Assembly (NCBI GenBank): GCA_022827195.1
Contig: JAJDTL010000018.1
Span: 185,078 to 249,077 of the forward strand
Reading direction: 5' to 3'
Source: Caldilineaceae bacterium
GTDB lineage: Bacteria > Chloroflexota > Anaerolineae > Caldilineales > Caldilineaceae
DNA: 64,000 bases
The first letter of the stretch is position 1. Every line of letters starts with the position of its first letter. The notes beneath the pieces are model-generated. The model had not been told where the DNA came from. It ran no database searches and saw only the letters and a program-made list of their open reading frames with translations. This document shows, piece after piece, positions 45,811 through 53,708 of this stretch. The translations under genes and the position numbers were made by a program.

Positions 45811-46779
45811 CTAGAAGTTCAGCGTCAGGTCGATTTCCGCCGACTGCACGAGAGGCAGAAGCTGGCTGACCATCGACAGCATCGAGTCCATGCCGCCGCC
45901 CATCATCGACAGCAACCCGGTCTGTGCCACAACTTCGATCAGGTTGCCGGCTTTGCCGTCGGACCAGTCCAGCGTCGGCAGGGCATCGCCGTCGATTGAG
46001 ATGGTTATGCCGTCCACGTCAGTGCTGATGCCGAGCTGCGAAATGCCCATGCCCCTGACCATACCAAGTGGAGCCAGCCCCATGGCGAGTGCGTCGAGCG
46101 AGCCGCCGGTCATCGCCGACAGTTCATCGACGGACAAGTCGCCGATGCTGATGCTGCCATCCGCATTGTAGAAGACGGGCAGATTGATGCGAGGCGGCGT
46201 CCCAACCGAGTCGAGGAACTCTTGCTGCGCGGCCTGGGCTGCCATCGCCGCACTGCTGTCTCCCTCAACGTACATTGGAATTGCTTCCGCGCCTGGCATA
46301 GCCGGGAAGCGGGCAATCACGCCTACCCCGAGCTGGTCAACAAGCTCTACGAGGAGGCCGGCCATCGGGCCAATGTCGGGGGCGAAGGCGTCAATGGCGC
46401 CAGGCAATGCGGCCAGCGAGTCGTCGTCGTAGCTGATCGAAGGAATGCTGCGGCCATTGACCAGAAGCAACAGGCCGTCAGGCGTGTTGCTGACCTGGAT
46501 GTGCTGAATGTTGGCTGACATCAGCAACCCAACGGTGAGGGCGTCGATTGGCAGATCCAAAGATACGTTAAGCGTCGTCATCAGATCGGCAACCGTTGCA
46601 TTCATGATCGACGTTGAGCCGTCGGCTCCAATATCAAGTACAAGAGCGGGCAGGTCAATGACCAGCTGGTCTGACTCGGTGTCTAGCATGCCTTGCCCAA
46701 CACGGGGCGCGCAGCCCGACACCGCGAGAACTGCGATAAGCGTTATGGCGGCCCAGAACGTAAGACGTCGATTTAGCAT
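45811..46779 (-). CDS. hypothetical lipoprotein
   Basis: 322 residues from ATG 46779, with AGGAGG six bases upstream. Signal peptide LTFWAAITLIAVLAVSGC, lipobox VSGC (Cys near 23). The mature sequence is acidic and Ala/Leu/Met-rich: DQLVIDLPALVLDIGADGST, then LMSANIQHIQVSNTPDGLLL, and repeated D-x-D-G segments (NADGSISIGDLS, STDVDGITISIDGD). The repeated strand-loop pattern suggests a beta-rich surface protein. No family recognised. It is separated from phoU by a 395-bp gap with a palindrome, so it may or may not belong to the pst cluster. Confidence 0.7.
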   Translation of the reverse strand: MLNRRLTFWAAITLIAVLAVSGCAPRVGQGMLDTESDQLVIDLPALVLDIGADGSTSIMNATVADLMTTLNVSLDLPIDALTVGLLMSANIQHIQVSNTPDGLLLLVNGRSIPSISYDDDSLAALPGAIDAFAPDIGPMAGLLVELVDQLGVGVIARFPAMPGAEAIPMYVEGDSSAAMAAQAAQQEFLDSVGTPPRINLPVFYNADGSISIGDLSVDELSAMTGGSLDALAMGLAPLGMVRGMGISQLGISTDVDGITISIDGDALPTLDWSDGKAGNLIEVVAQTGLLSMMGGGMDSMLSMVSQLLPLVQSAEIDLTLNF

Positions 46780-47174
46780 TTCAAACCTCCTAAGGGCGGT
46801 CATGGAATGAGGGTGATGATGATGATGGATCAGTGCAAGAGTGCAGAAATCCCGTCCCAATATGATAAATCCTGAATACTGCTTCCAGGAATTATATCCT
46901 CCATTCTACTTGGAGTCGGCTCTCCAGGAAAGGGGCTCGGCGACCCGTCTCTGAGCTTGCGCCTCAGATAATAGCGGGAACTCCCCATTTGCGCAAACTC
47001 CTGAAACGACGGTGGCGAAATTCAATTTCGCCGCTCCATTCTATACGACGATTTCTGTCCTGTCAATCTGCCTTTTCGCCGGTTGACCAGTGGGAAACGT
47101 ACGAAATCGTGGCGAAACTCCCTGGAATCGGCTACGGCCGCGGCAGCCCGAAGCAGCCCGCAGCCGAGTCGCTC
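46780..47174. other. intergenic region with operator-like elements
   Basis: 395 bp between phoU and the lipoprotein gene, no gene seen. On the minus strand a consensus -10, TATAAT, lies at 46896-46891, about 112 bp before the lipoprotein start, with no clear -35. GGCGAAA-type half-sites occur at 47014, 47073-47080 (reverse) and 47111. Confidence 0.4.
47014..47032. promoter_or_regulatory. 19-bp palindrome, possible operator
   Basis: GGCGAAATT-C-AATTTCGCC is perfectly symmetric around one base. An RNA hairpin would have no loop, so a DNA-binding site for a dimeric regulator is more likely. Related half-sites lie nearby (47073-47080, 47111-47117). Regulator unknown. Confidence 0.5.
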
Positions 47175-47843
47175 TCAATTCATGTCGAATTCGATGAACT
47201 CCCCTGTTACCGTGAAGATAATTCGCTCGCAGATATTTGTAACCCGATCGGCGGCGCGCTCAAGGTTATGCGCGGCCCAGAGCAAATAGTTTGAGCGGTC
47301 GATCAGGGTCGGGTCCTCCAGTATCATCGCGATCAGGTCGCGGTGTACCCGGTTATAGAGTGCGTCGACTTCATCGTCGCGCAATGGAATCGTGTGGGCA
47401 GCTTCAAGGTCCTGTTCGATAAACGCGTCCAGAGCCTGATTGAGCATGTCGGTGGCGATTTCACACATGAGCGGGATATCAACGAGCGGCTTGATCAGCG
47501 CCTCCGGCCCAATCAACAGGATGATGCGCCCGATTCCTTTGGCGTAGTCGCCGATTCGCTCCAACTCGGTGCTGATCTCAAGCACCGCGGCGATCAGACG
47601 CAGATCACGCGCCATGGGCTGCTGGGTTGCGATTAAGCGGAGACAGTCGGCCTCTATCTCAAATCGCTTCTTGTTGATCGCCTGATCTTCACTGATGAGA
47701 CGCTTGGCCGTCTGCATGTCGCGGCGTCGCAGCGCGTCGACTGACTCCCGCAAGGCCTGCGTCACCATGCTGCCAAGCATCAGTGTGTCGGTCTGAAGCG
47801 TTTCCAGCTCTCGAGCAAAGGATGTGCGCAGGAGTCTTCCCAT
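47175..47843 (-). CDS. phoU: phosphate signalling regulator PhoU
   Basis: 222 residues from ATG 47843, with GGGGAGGAA upstream. Two PhoU repeats, each a three-helix bundle: AIGQ-free first half FARELETLQTDTLMLGSMVT and KKRFEIEADCLRLIATQQPM, second half PLMCEIATDMLNQALDAFIE and DEVDALYNRVHRDLIAMILE. The metal-binding motif E-x-x-x-D is seen as ELERIGDYAKGI and NLERAADRVTNICE. PhoU links PstB to PhoR and shuts off the Pho response when phosphate is plentiful. It is the last gene of the pst operon here. Confidence 0.95.
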   Translation of the reverse strand: MGRLLRTSFARELETLQTDTLMLGSMVTQALRESVDALRRRDMQTAKRLISEDQAINKKRFEIEADCLRLIATQQPMARDLRLIAAVLEISTELERIGDYAKGIGRIILLIGPEALIKPLVDIPLMCEIATDMLNQALDAFIEQDLEAAHTIPLRDDEVDALYNRVHRDLIAMILEDPTLIDRSNYLLWAAHNLERAADRVTNICERIIFTVTGEFIEFDMN

Positions 47844-47869
47844 CAGTTTCCTCCCCTCTCACCCAGGGC

Positions 47870-48289
47870 CTATCCTTCCCGGAGGTAGCTGAGCAAAATG
47901 TCTCGCATCCTGTCCCGTACATCGCGGCAGGCGGCCATTCGTGCCGCATCGCTACCAATGACCTTCGTGGGATCGTCGAACGGCAAATGCACTACGCTGC
48001 CCTCACCTAACCAGACCGGACAGTTCTGAGATGCGTTGTCGCAAACGGTTATGACCAGATGGGGATTCAGTTCGCGATAGCCTTCGACCGGCTCGGATAT
48101 GTTTTCGCTGATGTCGATGTCCAGTTCCGCCATTGAGCGCACGGCCAGCGGATGCACGCTGCCCGAAGCCGACGTACCGGCCGAATAGGCCTGCCATTGC
48201 TCGCTCAGATAGCGGTTCACCAGGCCTTCGGCCATTTGGCTGCGGCAGGAGTTGCCGGTGCATAGGATGAGAACGCGCCTTTTTTCCAT
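47870..48289 (-). CDS. arsC: thioredoxin-type arsenate reductase ArsC
   Basis: 139 residues from ATG 48289. LILCTGNSCRSQMAEGL is the low-molecular-weight phosphatase loop with C10-x5-R16. TVCDNASQNCPVW gives C83 and C90, spaced as the Cys82/Cys89 pair of the thioredoxin-linked Bacillus/Staphylococcus enzyme; a plain tyrosine phosphatase would lack these. LPFDDPTKV is the general-acid Asp loop. It reduces arsenate to arsenite. It lies between pstB and phoU, 26 nt from phoU and 29 nt from pstB, so it is induced with phosphate uptake genes, through which arsenate enters. Confidence 0.9.
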   Translation of the reverse strand: MEKRRVLILCTGNSCRSQMAEGLVNRYLSEQWQAYSAGTSASGSVHPLAVRSMAELDIDISENISEPVEGYRELNPHLVITVCDNASQNCPVWLGEGSVVHLPFDDPTKVIGSDAARMAACRDVRDRMRDILLSYLREG

Positions 48290-48318
48290 CTCGTCCTGCT
48301 CTCCTCGTGCGGCCGCGG

Positions 48319-49146
48319 TCAGCCAAAGCGCCCGGTGATGTAGTCTTCCGTTCTCTTCTGCCCGGGATTGGTAAAGATCTTCTCAGTGTCGTCAAACTCG
48401 ATCAGCTGGCCGGTTCGATTTTCATCGACGCTGAAAAAGGCCGTGAAATCGGAGATGCGCGCCGCCTGCTGCATGTTGTGCGTGACCACGATAATCGTAT
48501 ACTTTTCAGACAACTCCTTCATCAAGTCTTCGATTCGCAGGGTAGCGATCGGATCCAGCGCCGAAGCCGGTTCGTCCATCAGGATAATCTCCGGTTCGAC
48601 GGCGATGGCGCGTGCTATACAGAGCCGCTGCTGCTGGCCGCCGGAGAGACCGAGCGCGCTCTGTTGGAGCTTGTCCTTTACTTCCTCCCACAGCGCGGCC
48701 GCACGCAGCGCCCGCTCCACCATCTCGTCCATGTCTCCACGGAAGCCGTTGATGCGCGTGCCCCACGCAACATTCTCGTAGATTGTCTTCGGAAATGGAT
48801 TGGCCTTTTGGAACACCATTCCGATGCGTCGCCGCACCTCCACCGGGTCCACGTCGGCGTCATAGATATTGTGGCCTTGAAACAGGACCTCGCCTTCTAT
48901 CCTCACTCCCGCAATCAGGTCGTTCATACGATTGAAACAGCGTAGTACCGTGCTCTTGCCACAGCCCGACGGGCCGATTATGGCGGTAATCTTGTTTGAA
49001 GGCACCTTCATGTGCACGTCGCTCACGGCACAGAATTTCCCGTAATGTACGCTCATCGCTTCGGCCTCAATTGCATACCTGCCGTTCGCCGACGACCAGC
49101 TGCTCTCTGCCTGGGAAAGTGTGTGGCGTTCGATGGCGATTGTCAT
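48319..49146 (-). CDS. pstB: phosphate ABC transporter ATPase PstB
   Basis: 275 residues from ATG 49146. Walker [21 protein letters not shown] and the PstB-specific block [20 protein letters not shown], signature [20 protein letters not shown], Walker [17 protein letters not shown] and switch [19 protein letters not shown] are present. The N-terminus is about 25 residues longer than in E. coli ([20 protein letters not shown]). It drives high-affinity phosphate uptake with PstA and PstC. Confidence 0.97.
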   Translation of the reverse strand: MTIAIERHTLSQAESSWSSANGRYAIEAEAMSVHYGKFCAVSDVHMKVPSNKITAIIGPSGCGKSTVLRCFNRMNDLIAGVRIEGEVLFQGHNIYDADVDPVEVRRRIGMVFQKANPFPKTIYENVAWGTRINGFRGDMDEMVERALRAAALWEEVKDKLQQSALGLSGGQQQRLCIARAIAVEPEIILMDEPASALDPIATLRIEDLMKELSEKYTIIVVTHNMQQAARISDFTAFFSVDENRTGQLIEFDDTEKIFTNPGQKRTEDYITGRFG

Positions 49147-49165
49147 AGTTCGAAACGTTCCTTCT

Positions 49166-50458
49166 CTAGGCGTTGGCCCGGTTACGGTTGAAGCGATTGC
49201 GCAACAGCACGGCGGAGGCATTGAGGGTCAGGAGAAGGACGAGCAGCACCAGAATCGCTGCTGCCGCCAGATTGCGAAACTCATCCTGCGGCCGCGAGGT
49301 CCACTGGTAGATCTGGATCGGCAGTACAGTGAACTTGGAGAACGGTCCTTTTGGGTCCAGCGCGATGAAGGTAGAGGCGCCTACCACCACCAATGGGGCG
49401 GTCTCCCCTATCGCGCGGCTCACTGCCAGAATCGTACCGGTCAGAATTCCGGGCATAGCGCTGGGAAGCACGTGGTGCCAAATGACCTGCCAGTGGGTGG
49501 CCCCCAGGCCAAAGCCGGCCTGGCGCAATGAATGGGGGACCGCCCGGATCGCTTCCTGGCCGTTTATGATAATGAGCGGCAGTATCAGCAGGCCGAGTGT
49601 CAGACTAGCCGAGATGATCGTACGCCCATTGGCGGTCGTATCGCCGCCACTCAGAAATGCGCCGCTTGTAATGAACTCCATCATCCGAACAAAAATCGCC
49701 AGACCCAACATGCCGTAAATGATTGAAGGTACGCCGGCGAGATTGTTGATGTTGGTCTGGATCAGACGGTTGAGAAACCGCTCCTTGCGCGCAAATTCTT
49801 CCAAGTAGATCGCGGCCCCAACCCCGACCGGAAACGAAAACAGAATTGTGATAAAGACAACCCATAGGGAGCCGAGTATCGCAGTGCGGACGCCGGCTCG
49901 CAATGGTTCGCTCGACTGCGAATTGGAGATGAAGCTGGACGTCAGCCAGCTGCGGAAGTAAACCTGGGACCCTGGAAACCTTTCTTGGGCCTCTTTCATG
50001 ATGCTGCCGCGGGCGAAAATCGAGTCGAACAGCCCCCAGGTTGCCTCGACCTGCGGCTCGACAACCCTTTCCAGTATCAGGTCCTGGACGTTGTCCCGGC
50101 TGCGTTTGGCGAATGGCAAATCGTGTTCATAGCGCCTCATCAGACCGCTGGAAATATTGGCTTCCAGGATCTGGACCAGGTCTTCCTTGGGCAGCTTGTT
50201 CAAGGGCACGCCGTCCATGGCCAGCTCAGCCGGATCGATTTCGTTTACAATTGCGACATAGCCGAAAGACTGATTGACAATGTTGAGCAGCAGTGCACAC
50301 AGGGCAATAATGCCGCAAAGCATCGCCGCCTGAAAGGTCAGCGTCCATGCCCGTCCACGACGGCGGCGCGTTCTGATCTGCCTATGGTAGGTCTCGCCGG
50401 AGGGCATCAAGCCGGCGGCAGCCTCCAAAGCCTGCTGCGATGATTGAATCGGCGTCAT
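49166..50458 (-). CDS. pstA: phosphate ABC transporter permease PstA
   Basis: 430 residues from ATG 50458, overlapping pstC by 4 nt (ATGA), with GAGGAG upstream. The C-terminal 250 residues are a standard PstA core: [40 protein letters not shown] and the EAA loop [20 protein letters not shown]. Before it comes a first membrane segment ([20 protein letters not shown]) and an insert of about 135 residues (from [17 protein letters not shown] to [11 protein letters not shown]) outside the membrane. Ordinary PstA is about 290-300 aa, so this insert is notable. Confidence 0.95.
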   Translation of the reverse strand: MTPIQSSQQALEAAAGLMPSGETYHRQIRTRRRRGRAWTLTFQAAMLCGIIALCALLLNIVNQSFGYVAIVNEIDPAELAMDGVPLNKLPKEDLVQILEANISSGLMRRYEHDLPFAKRSRDNVQDLILERVVEPQVEATWGLFDSIFARGSIMKEAQERFPGSQVYFRSWLTSSFISNSQSSEPLRAGVRTAILGSLWVVFITILFSFPVGVGAAIYLEEFARKERFLNRLIQTNINNLAGVPSIIYGMLGLAIFVRMMEFITSGAFLSGGDTTANGRTIISASLTLGLLILPLIIINGQEAIRAVPHSLRQAGFGLGATHWQVIWHHVLPSAMPGILTGTILAVSRAIGETAPLVVVGASTFIALDPKGPFSKFTVLPIQIYQWTSRPQDEFRNLAAAAILVLLVLLLTLNASAVLLRNRFNRNRANA

Positions 50459-51465
50459 TCGTACTCCTCACGGTAGCGGCGCACGATCCACTGGCTCAGA
50501 ATGTTTAGGCCCAGTGTCATCAGGAAAAGCATGAGACCAATGGCAAAGATGCTGTTGTAGTCAATCGAGTCGTAACTGAGGTCGCCTCCGCTGATGCGAA
50601 CGATATGGCCGGTCATGGTCTCCGCGGCACGGAAGGGCGAGAAGGTGAAATTTGGGCCGGCGCCGGCGGCAATCGCCACAATCATCGTCTCGCCAATCGC
50701 CCTTGACGTTGCAACGATGAATGCGGCAGCGACGCCGGACAGAGCTGCCGGCAGCACAATTCGCAGCGCAGTCTCAAGACGAGTCGCCCCCAATCCGTAG
50801 GAGGCCTGCCGCAGAGATCCCGGCACGGCGCTGAGCGCGTCTTCGCTCATCGAGCTGACAAGTGGAACTACCAGAATTCCCACCACAACCCCGGCTGAAG
50901 CCGTGTTGTAAATCTCAACCAGGTCCCTTCCGAGGAGCGTCCGCAGAAGGGGCGTCATAAACGTCAGGGCAAAATAGCCGTAGACAACAGTGGGGATGCC
51001 AGCCAGAACTTCCAGGATCGGTTTCAGAACTGATCGCGTGCCGTGCCCTGCATATTCGCTAAGATAGATGGCGATACAGAGGCCTATAGGCAATGCCACA
51101 AGCATCGCGATAACACTGACCATGATCGTGGCCGTAACCAGGGGCCAAATTCCGAACCAGCCTATTGCCGGCTGCCACTCGGTCCCACCGAAAAACTTCA
51201 GCAGGTTCACTTCCTCGGTGGCGAAGAATAGCAGCGATTCCCGCCCAAGCACAATGACGATTCCCACTGTAGTCAGGATTGAAATGCCGCCGCACAGGAA
51301 CAGGAAGGCCTTGATGATCGATTCCGCGAATCGCGGCTTGCGTCTCAGATCGAAGACATTGCCGCCGCTGACTAAGGTGGGCGCCTGGGTGCCAGACCCG
51401 GACAAGGGCCGGGGCACTGATTCTGCCGAAATCGCGGCCTGCGCGGCCGACGTCGACCGAGTCAC
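50455..51465 (-). CDS. pstC: phosphate ABC transporter permease PstC
   Basis: 336 residues from GTG 51465, chosen for GGAG five bases upstream; the frame is open further back through part of the duplicated leader. Six membrane segments, with [40 protein letters not shown] and the EAA loop [20 protein letters not shown] typical of PstC. A cytoplasmic N-terminal tail of about 55 residues ([20 protein letters not shown]) is poorly conserved. Works with PstA in the membrane channel. Confidence 0.96.
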   Translation of the reverse strand: MTRSTSAAQAAISAESVPRPLSGSGTQAPTLVSGGNVFDLRRKPRFAESIIKAFLFLCGGISILTTVGIVIVLGRESLLFFATEEVNLLKFFGGTEWQPAIGWFGIWPLVTATIMVSVIAMLVALPIGLCIAIYLSEYAGHGTRSVLKPILEVLAGIPTVVYGYFALTFMTPLLRTLLGRDLVEIYNTASAGVVVGILVVPLVSSMSEDALSAVPGSLRQASYGLGATRLETALRIVLPAALSGVAAAFIVATSRAIGETMIVAIAAGAGPNFTFSPFRAAETMTGHIVRISGGDLSYDSIDYNSIFAIGLMLFLMTLGLNILSQWIVRRYREEYE

Positions 51466-51480
51466 GATTACTCCTCTCTT

Positions 51481-51636
51481 CTTCACTATTTCCCACCCTA
51501 GCACCCTGGTGACTTGCCGGTTATCATTCGAACGTCAACCTACCTGACTCGGACGCATCTTCACTATTTCCCACCCTAGCACCCTGGTGACTTGCCGGTT
51601 ATTTTTCGAACGTCAACCTACCTGATTCGGACGTAG
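51481..51636 (-). repeat. 78-bp tandem duplication in front of pstC
   Basis: 51481-51558 and 51559-51636 are direct copies of 78 bp differing at only about five positions. Each includes a TTGACG hexamer on the minus strand, a GGTGACTTGCC stretch and the sequence just upstream of the pstC ribosome site. The copy nearest pstC runs into its leader. Confidence 0.9.
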
Positions 51637-51723
51637 CGCCAGGCGTTCATCGGGAAAGTTCCGTCGTGGCAGGGGTTGCCCTCCTGGCCGCCCCTATTCT
51701 ACTCAAACGCCCAGTTATGGGAA

Positions 51724-51755
51724 AGCTGGGGAAGGGATAACCCCTTTCCCCAGCT
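51724..51755 (-). terminator. stem-loop between pstS and pstC
   Basis: On the minus strand AGCTGGGGAAAGGGG pairs with CCCTTCCCCAGCT around a TTAT loop, with one bulge, and is followed by TTTCCC. It lies 49 nt after the pstS stop. It probably ends or attenuates transcription (or protects the pstS mRNA), so that pstS exceeds pstCAB. Confidence 0.65.
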
Positions 51756-51804
51756 CTGTCGGCAATGATTCAAGCGGCCTGCGTTCGGCGGGCGATTTCC
51801 TTTC

Positions 51805-52812
51805 CTACTCCGTAGCCTTCATCGCGTTCAGCAGGCTCTTCTTGGCGGCTTCGAGGACGGAAGCCTCGGCCGGGAAGTAGCCGATGCGTTCAATTTCTTC
51901 GTCGACGAAAGTCAGGTAGAAGTTGATGAAGGCGGCGACCTGCGGCTTCTTGGCTATAATGCCGCCGTCCGAGTAGATAAACAGCGGCCTGGCGAGCGGG
52001 TAGCTGGCGTTGTCGACGTTTTCGGCGGTTGCCTCGACGTCGTTGATGGCGACGATCTTGAGTGATTCGGCATTTTCCTGGTAGTAGGCATAGCCGAAGT
52101 AGCCGACAGCGTAAGGACTGCCGGTGACGCCTTGTACGAGCACGTTGTCATCTTCGGAGAGTTGGATGGCATCGGCGCTCAGGATCGGCTCCATGTCCTT
52201 ATCGAACACCTCTTCGACGAAGTAGTCGAAGGTGCCGCTGTCGGTGCCGGGGCTGAAGCGCTGGATCGGTTCATCCGGCCATTCGGGGTTGACATCGGCC
52301 CATGTTCCGGCGGAGGAGAAGACGAAGGCCAGCTGTTCCATCGTCAGGTTGTCGACGAAGTCATTGTCTTTGCTGACGGTGACGGCGAGGGCGTCGGTGC
52401 CGACGCGGAACTCGATTGGAAGGCGGTTGATGGCGGCGCAGGATTCTCGCTCGGAATCCTTGATGGGCCGGCTTGCATTGGAGATGTCGGACTCGCCGGC
52501 GACGCAGAAGCGTTCGAAGCCGGCGCCGCTGCCGATGCTGTCGATCGTGATGTTGTCCGGGTAGCCCTCGTCTTTGAATCGTTCAGCCATGGCCTCGGAC
52601 AAGGGGAAGACGGTGGAGCTGCCGGCAGTGATGATGTCGCCCGAAACCTCAAGCGGATTCACCTCTGGCAGACTGGCCATCGACTCTGCCGCGGCCATCG
52701 GCTCTTTAACAGCAGCGGGCTCTGAGGCTGTTTCAGGCTCGTCATCGGAACCACCGCAAGCAGCCATAAGCAGAGCCGCAATCAGCAAAGGGACCAACAG
52801 GTATCGATGCAT
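51805..52812 (-). CDS. pstS: phosphate-binding lipoprotein PstS
   Basis: 335 residues from ATG 52812, with AAGGAG five bases upstream. Lipobox LLMAACGGSDDE (Cys near 19), then an acidic linker and the mature protein. ITAGSSTVFPLSEAMAERFK and SIGSGAGFERFCVAGESDIS are the phosphate-binding loops (Ser/Thr/Asp/Arg), SNASRPIKDSERE the next conserved block and SPGTDSGTFDYFVEEVF the last. It captures phosphate outside the membrane and passes it to PstCA. Its promoter carries the repeats at 52930-53015. Confidence 0.96.
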   Translation of the reverse strand: MHRYLLVPLLIAALLMAACGGSDDEPETASEPAAVKEPMAAAESMASLPEVNPLEVSGDIITAGSSTVFPLSEAMAERFKDEGYPDNITIDSIGSGAGFERFCVAGESDISNASRPIKDSERESCAAINRLPIEFRVGTDALAVTVSKDNDFVDNLTMEQLAFVFSSAGTWADVNPEWPDEPIQRFSPGTDSGTFDYFVEEVFDKDMEPILSADAIQLSEDDNVLVQGVTGSPYAVGYFGYAYYQENAESLKIVAINDVEATAENVDNASYPLARPLFIYSDGGIIAKKPQVAAFINFYLTFVDEEIERIGYFPAEASVLEAAKKSLLNAMKATE

Positions 52813-52929
52813 TCTTGCTCCTTCGACAGGTGTTGAAGTGATGAGACTTGCATTGGGCAGCAGACTGTCTCTGCCTGCAACCACGGTCCTTCTATAGACG
52901 TAAGGCCATTCCTGCACATCTCTAAGAAC

Positions 52930-53015
52930 ATCCTAGCCATGACAGGTTAATGGCCTGTGATGAAACGAAAGGTTGAAGTTAAGTACCGTTTTCCGATCCG
53001 TTAAGGGTTGGTTAA
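52930..53015 (-). promoter_or_regulatory. pstS promoter with 11-bp direct repeats (candidate Pho box)
   Basis: On the minus strand hexamers TTAACC, TTAACG, GAAAAC and TTAACT begin at 53015, 53004, 52993 and 52982, each exactly 11 bp apart. Another TTAACC begins at 52950 and is followed by TGTCAT. The -10 hexamer TAGGAT starts 15 bp after that (52935-52930). No -35 is visible, as usual for activator-dependent Pho promoters. Confidence 0.7.
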
Positions 53016-53073
53016 CGGCCGCCGCCGGCTCATTGCGCTATCTCGCGCCGACGTGCGAAGCGAAACGGTGCTG

Positions 53074-53535
53074 CTAGACCGCCGCCGACGGAGTCCTGAA
53101 CGGAAAGCGCAAAAGTTCCTGGCGCCCGATTGGGTCTGCGAAGACAAGAGCCATCGCATCCAGCTCGCCCAACAGTTCGGGCGCATCATCCAGACTCAGC
53201 AGGTCTCCGGCGCCGGTCAGCAGTCCCGCCTGCTGAAGCTCAGCGATGACTTCGTCCAGGGTTGGCGCGTCCGCGAACGAGACCTGGCGGACGTATTCGC
53301 GGCTGACAAACCGCTGTTCCGAGTGCTGGTGCATAAGGAGCAGAAACCAGATCTTGTGGTATGAGTCGATGCGCCGCAACCGCATGAATCTTTCGAGCGA
53401 ATCCGGCAACTTAGGCCATCCGGCCAATCCCTTCGACATAGTCGGATGAGCGACTCGACCCGGGTCATTTGACTCTGCAATCGCCGTCCCCGGACCTGGC
53501 TCCTCCATCTGTTGGGTGCTCTTGGTATTCTTCAT
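53074..53535 (-). CDS. hypothetical protein in the phosphate cluster, 153 aa
   Basis: 153 residues from ATG 53535; no Shine-Dalgarno, and a -10 hexamer only 10 nt upstream suggests a leaderless mRNA. No family recognised. The first 35 residues look disordered (PGPGTAIAESNDPGRVAHPT). The rest is helical: SLERFMRLRRIDSYHKIWFL, then RFVSREYVRQVSFADAPTLD and EVIAELQQAGLLTGAGDLLS, which has the helix-then-beta-turn look of a winged helix. No signal or membrane segment. It sits between phoR and pstS with its own Pho-like promoter, so it may be a regulator or adaptor of the phosphate response. Confidence 0.65.
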   Translation of the reverse strand: MKNTKSTQQMEEPGPGTAIAESNDPGRVAHPTMSKGLAGWPKLPDSLERFMRLRRIDSYHKIWFLLLMHQHSEQRFVSREYVRQVSFADAPTLDEVIAELQQAGLLTGAGDLLSLDDAPELLGELDAMALVFADPIGRQELLRFPFRTPSAAV

Positions 53536-53545
53536 AACAAATGGC

Positions 53546-53610
53546 AGGATAGTCCGTCGCGGTTAATGCGGCGTACGGGCTCTGTAAACGGCAGTTTAGG
53601 AAACGGTTAA
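53546..53610 (-). promoter_or_regulatory. Pho-box-like promoter of the hypothetical gene
   Basis: Minus-strand hexamers TTAACC (53610), CTAAAC (53599), TTTACA (53588) and TTAACC (53566) fall on an 11-bp grid. The -10 hexamer TATCCT starts at 53551, 15 bp after the last repeat, exactly as at pstS. Transcription would start close to the ATG at 53535. Confidence 0.6.
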
Positions 53611-53639
53611 GAAACGACTCAGAGTAAACTGGCGCGGAG

Positions 53640-53671
53640 AAAAAGTGCGAGGAGGGAGAATCCCTCCTCGC
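53640..53671 (-). terminator. Rho-independent terminator of phoBR
   Basis: GCGAGGAGGGA and TCCCTCCTCGC (53647-53657, 53661-53671) form a perfect 11-bp stem with a 3-nt loop. On the minus strand it is followed by ACTTTTTCTCC. It lies 38 nt after the phoR stop. Confidence 0.85.
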
Positions 53672-53708
53672 TTGCTCTTGCCGCTCACACTTTGGCGTGG
53701 TCTACCTT

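Noticed and set aside
51481..51636. Insertion sequence with terminal repeats at pstC
   Set aside because: The two copies are direct and adjacent, with no transposase and no inverted ends; a simple tandem duplication explains them.
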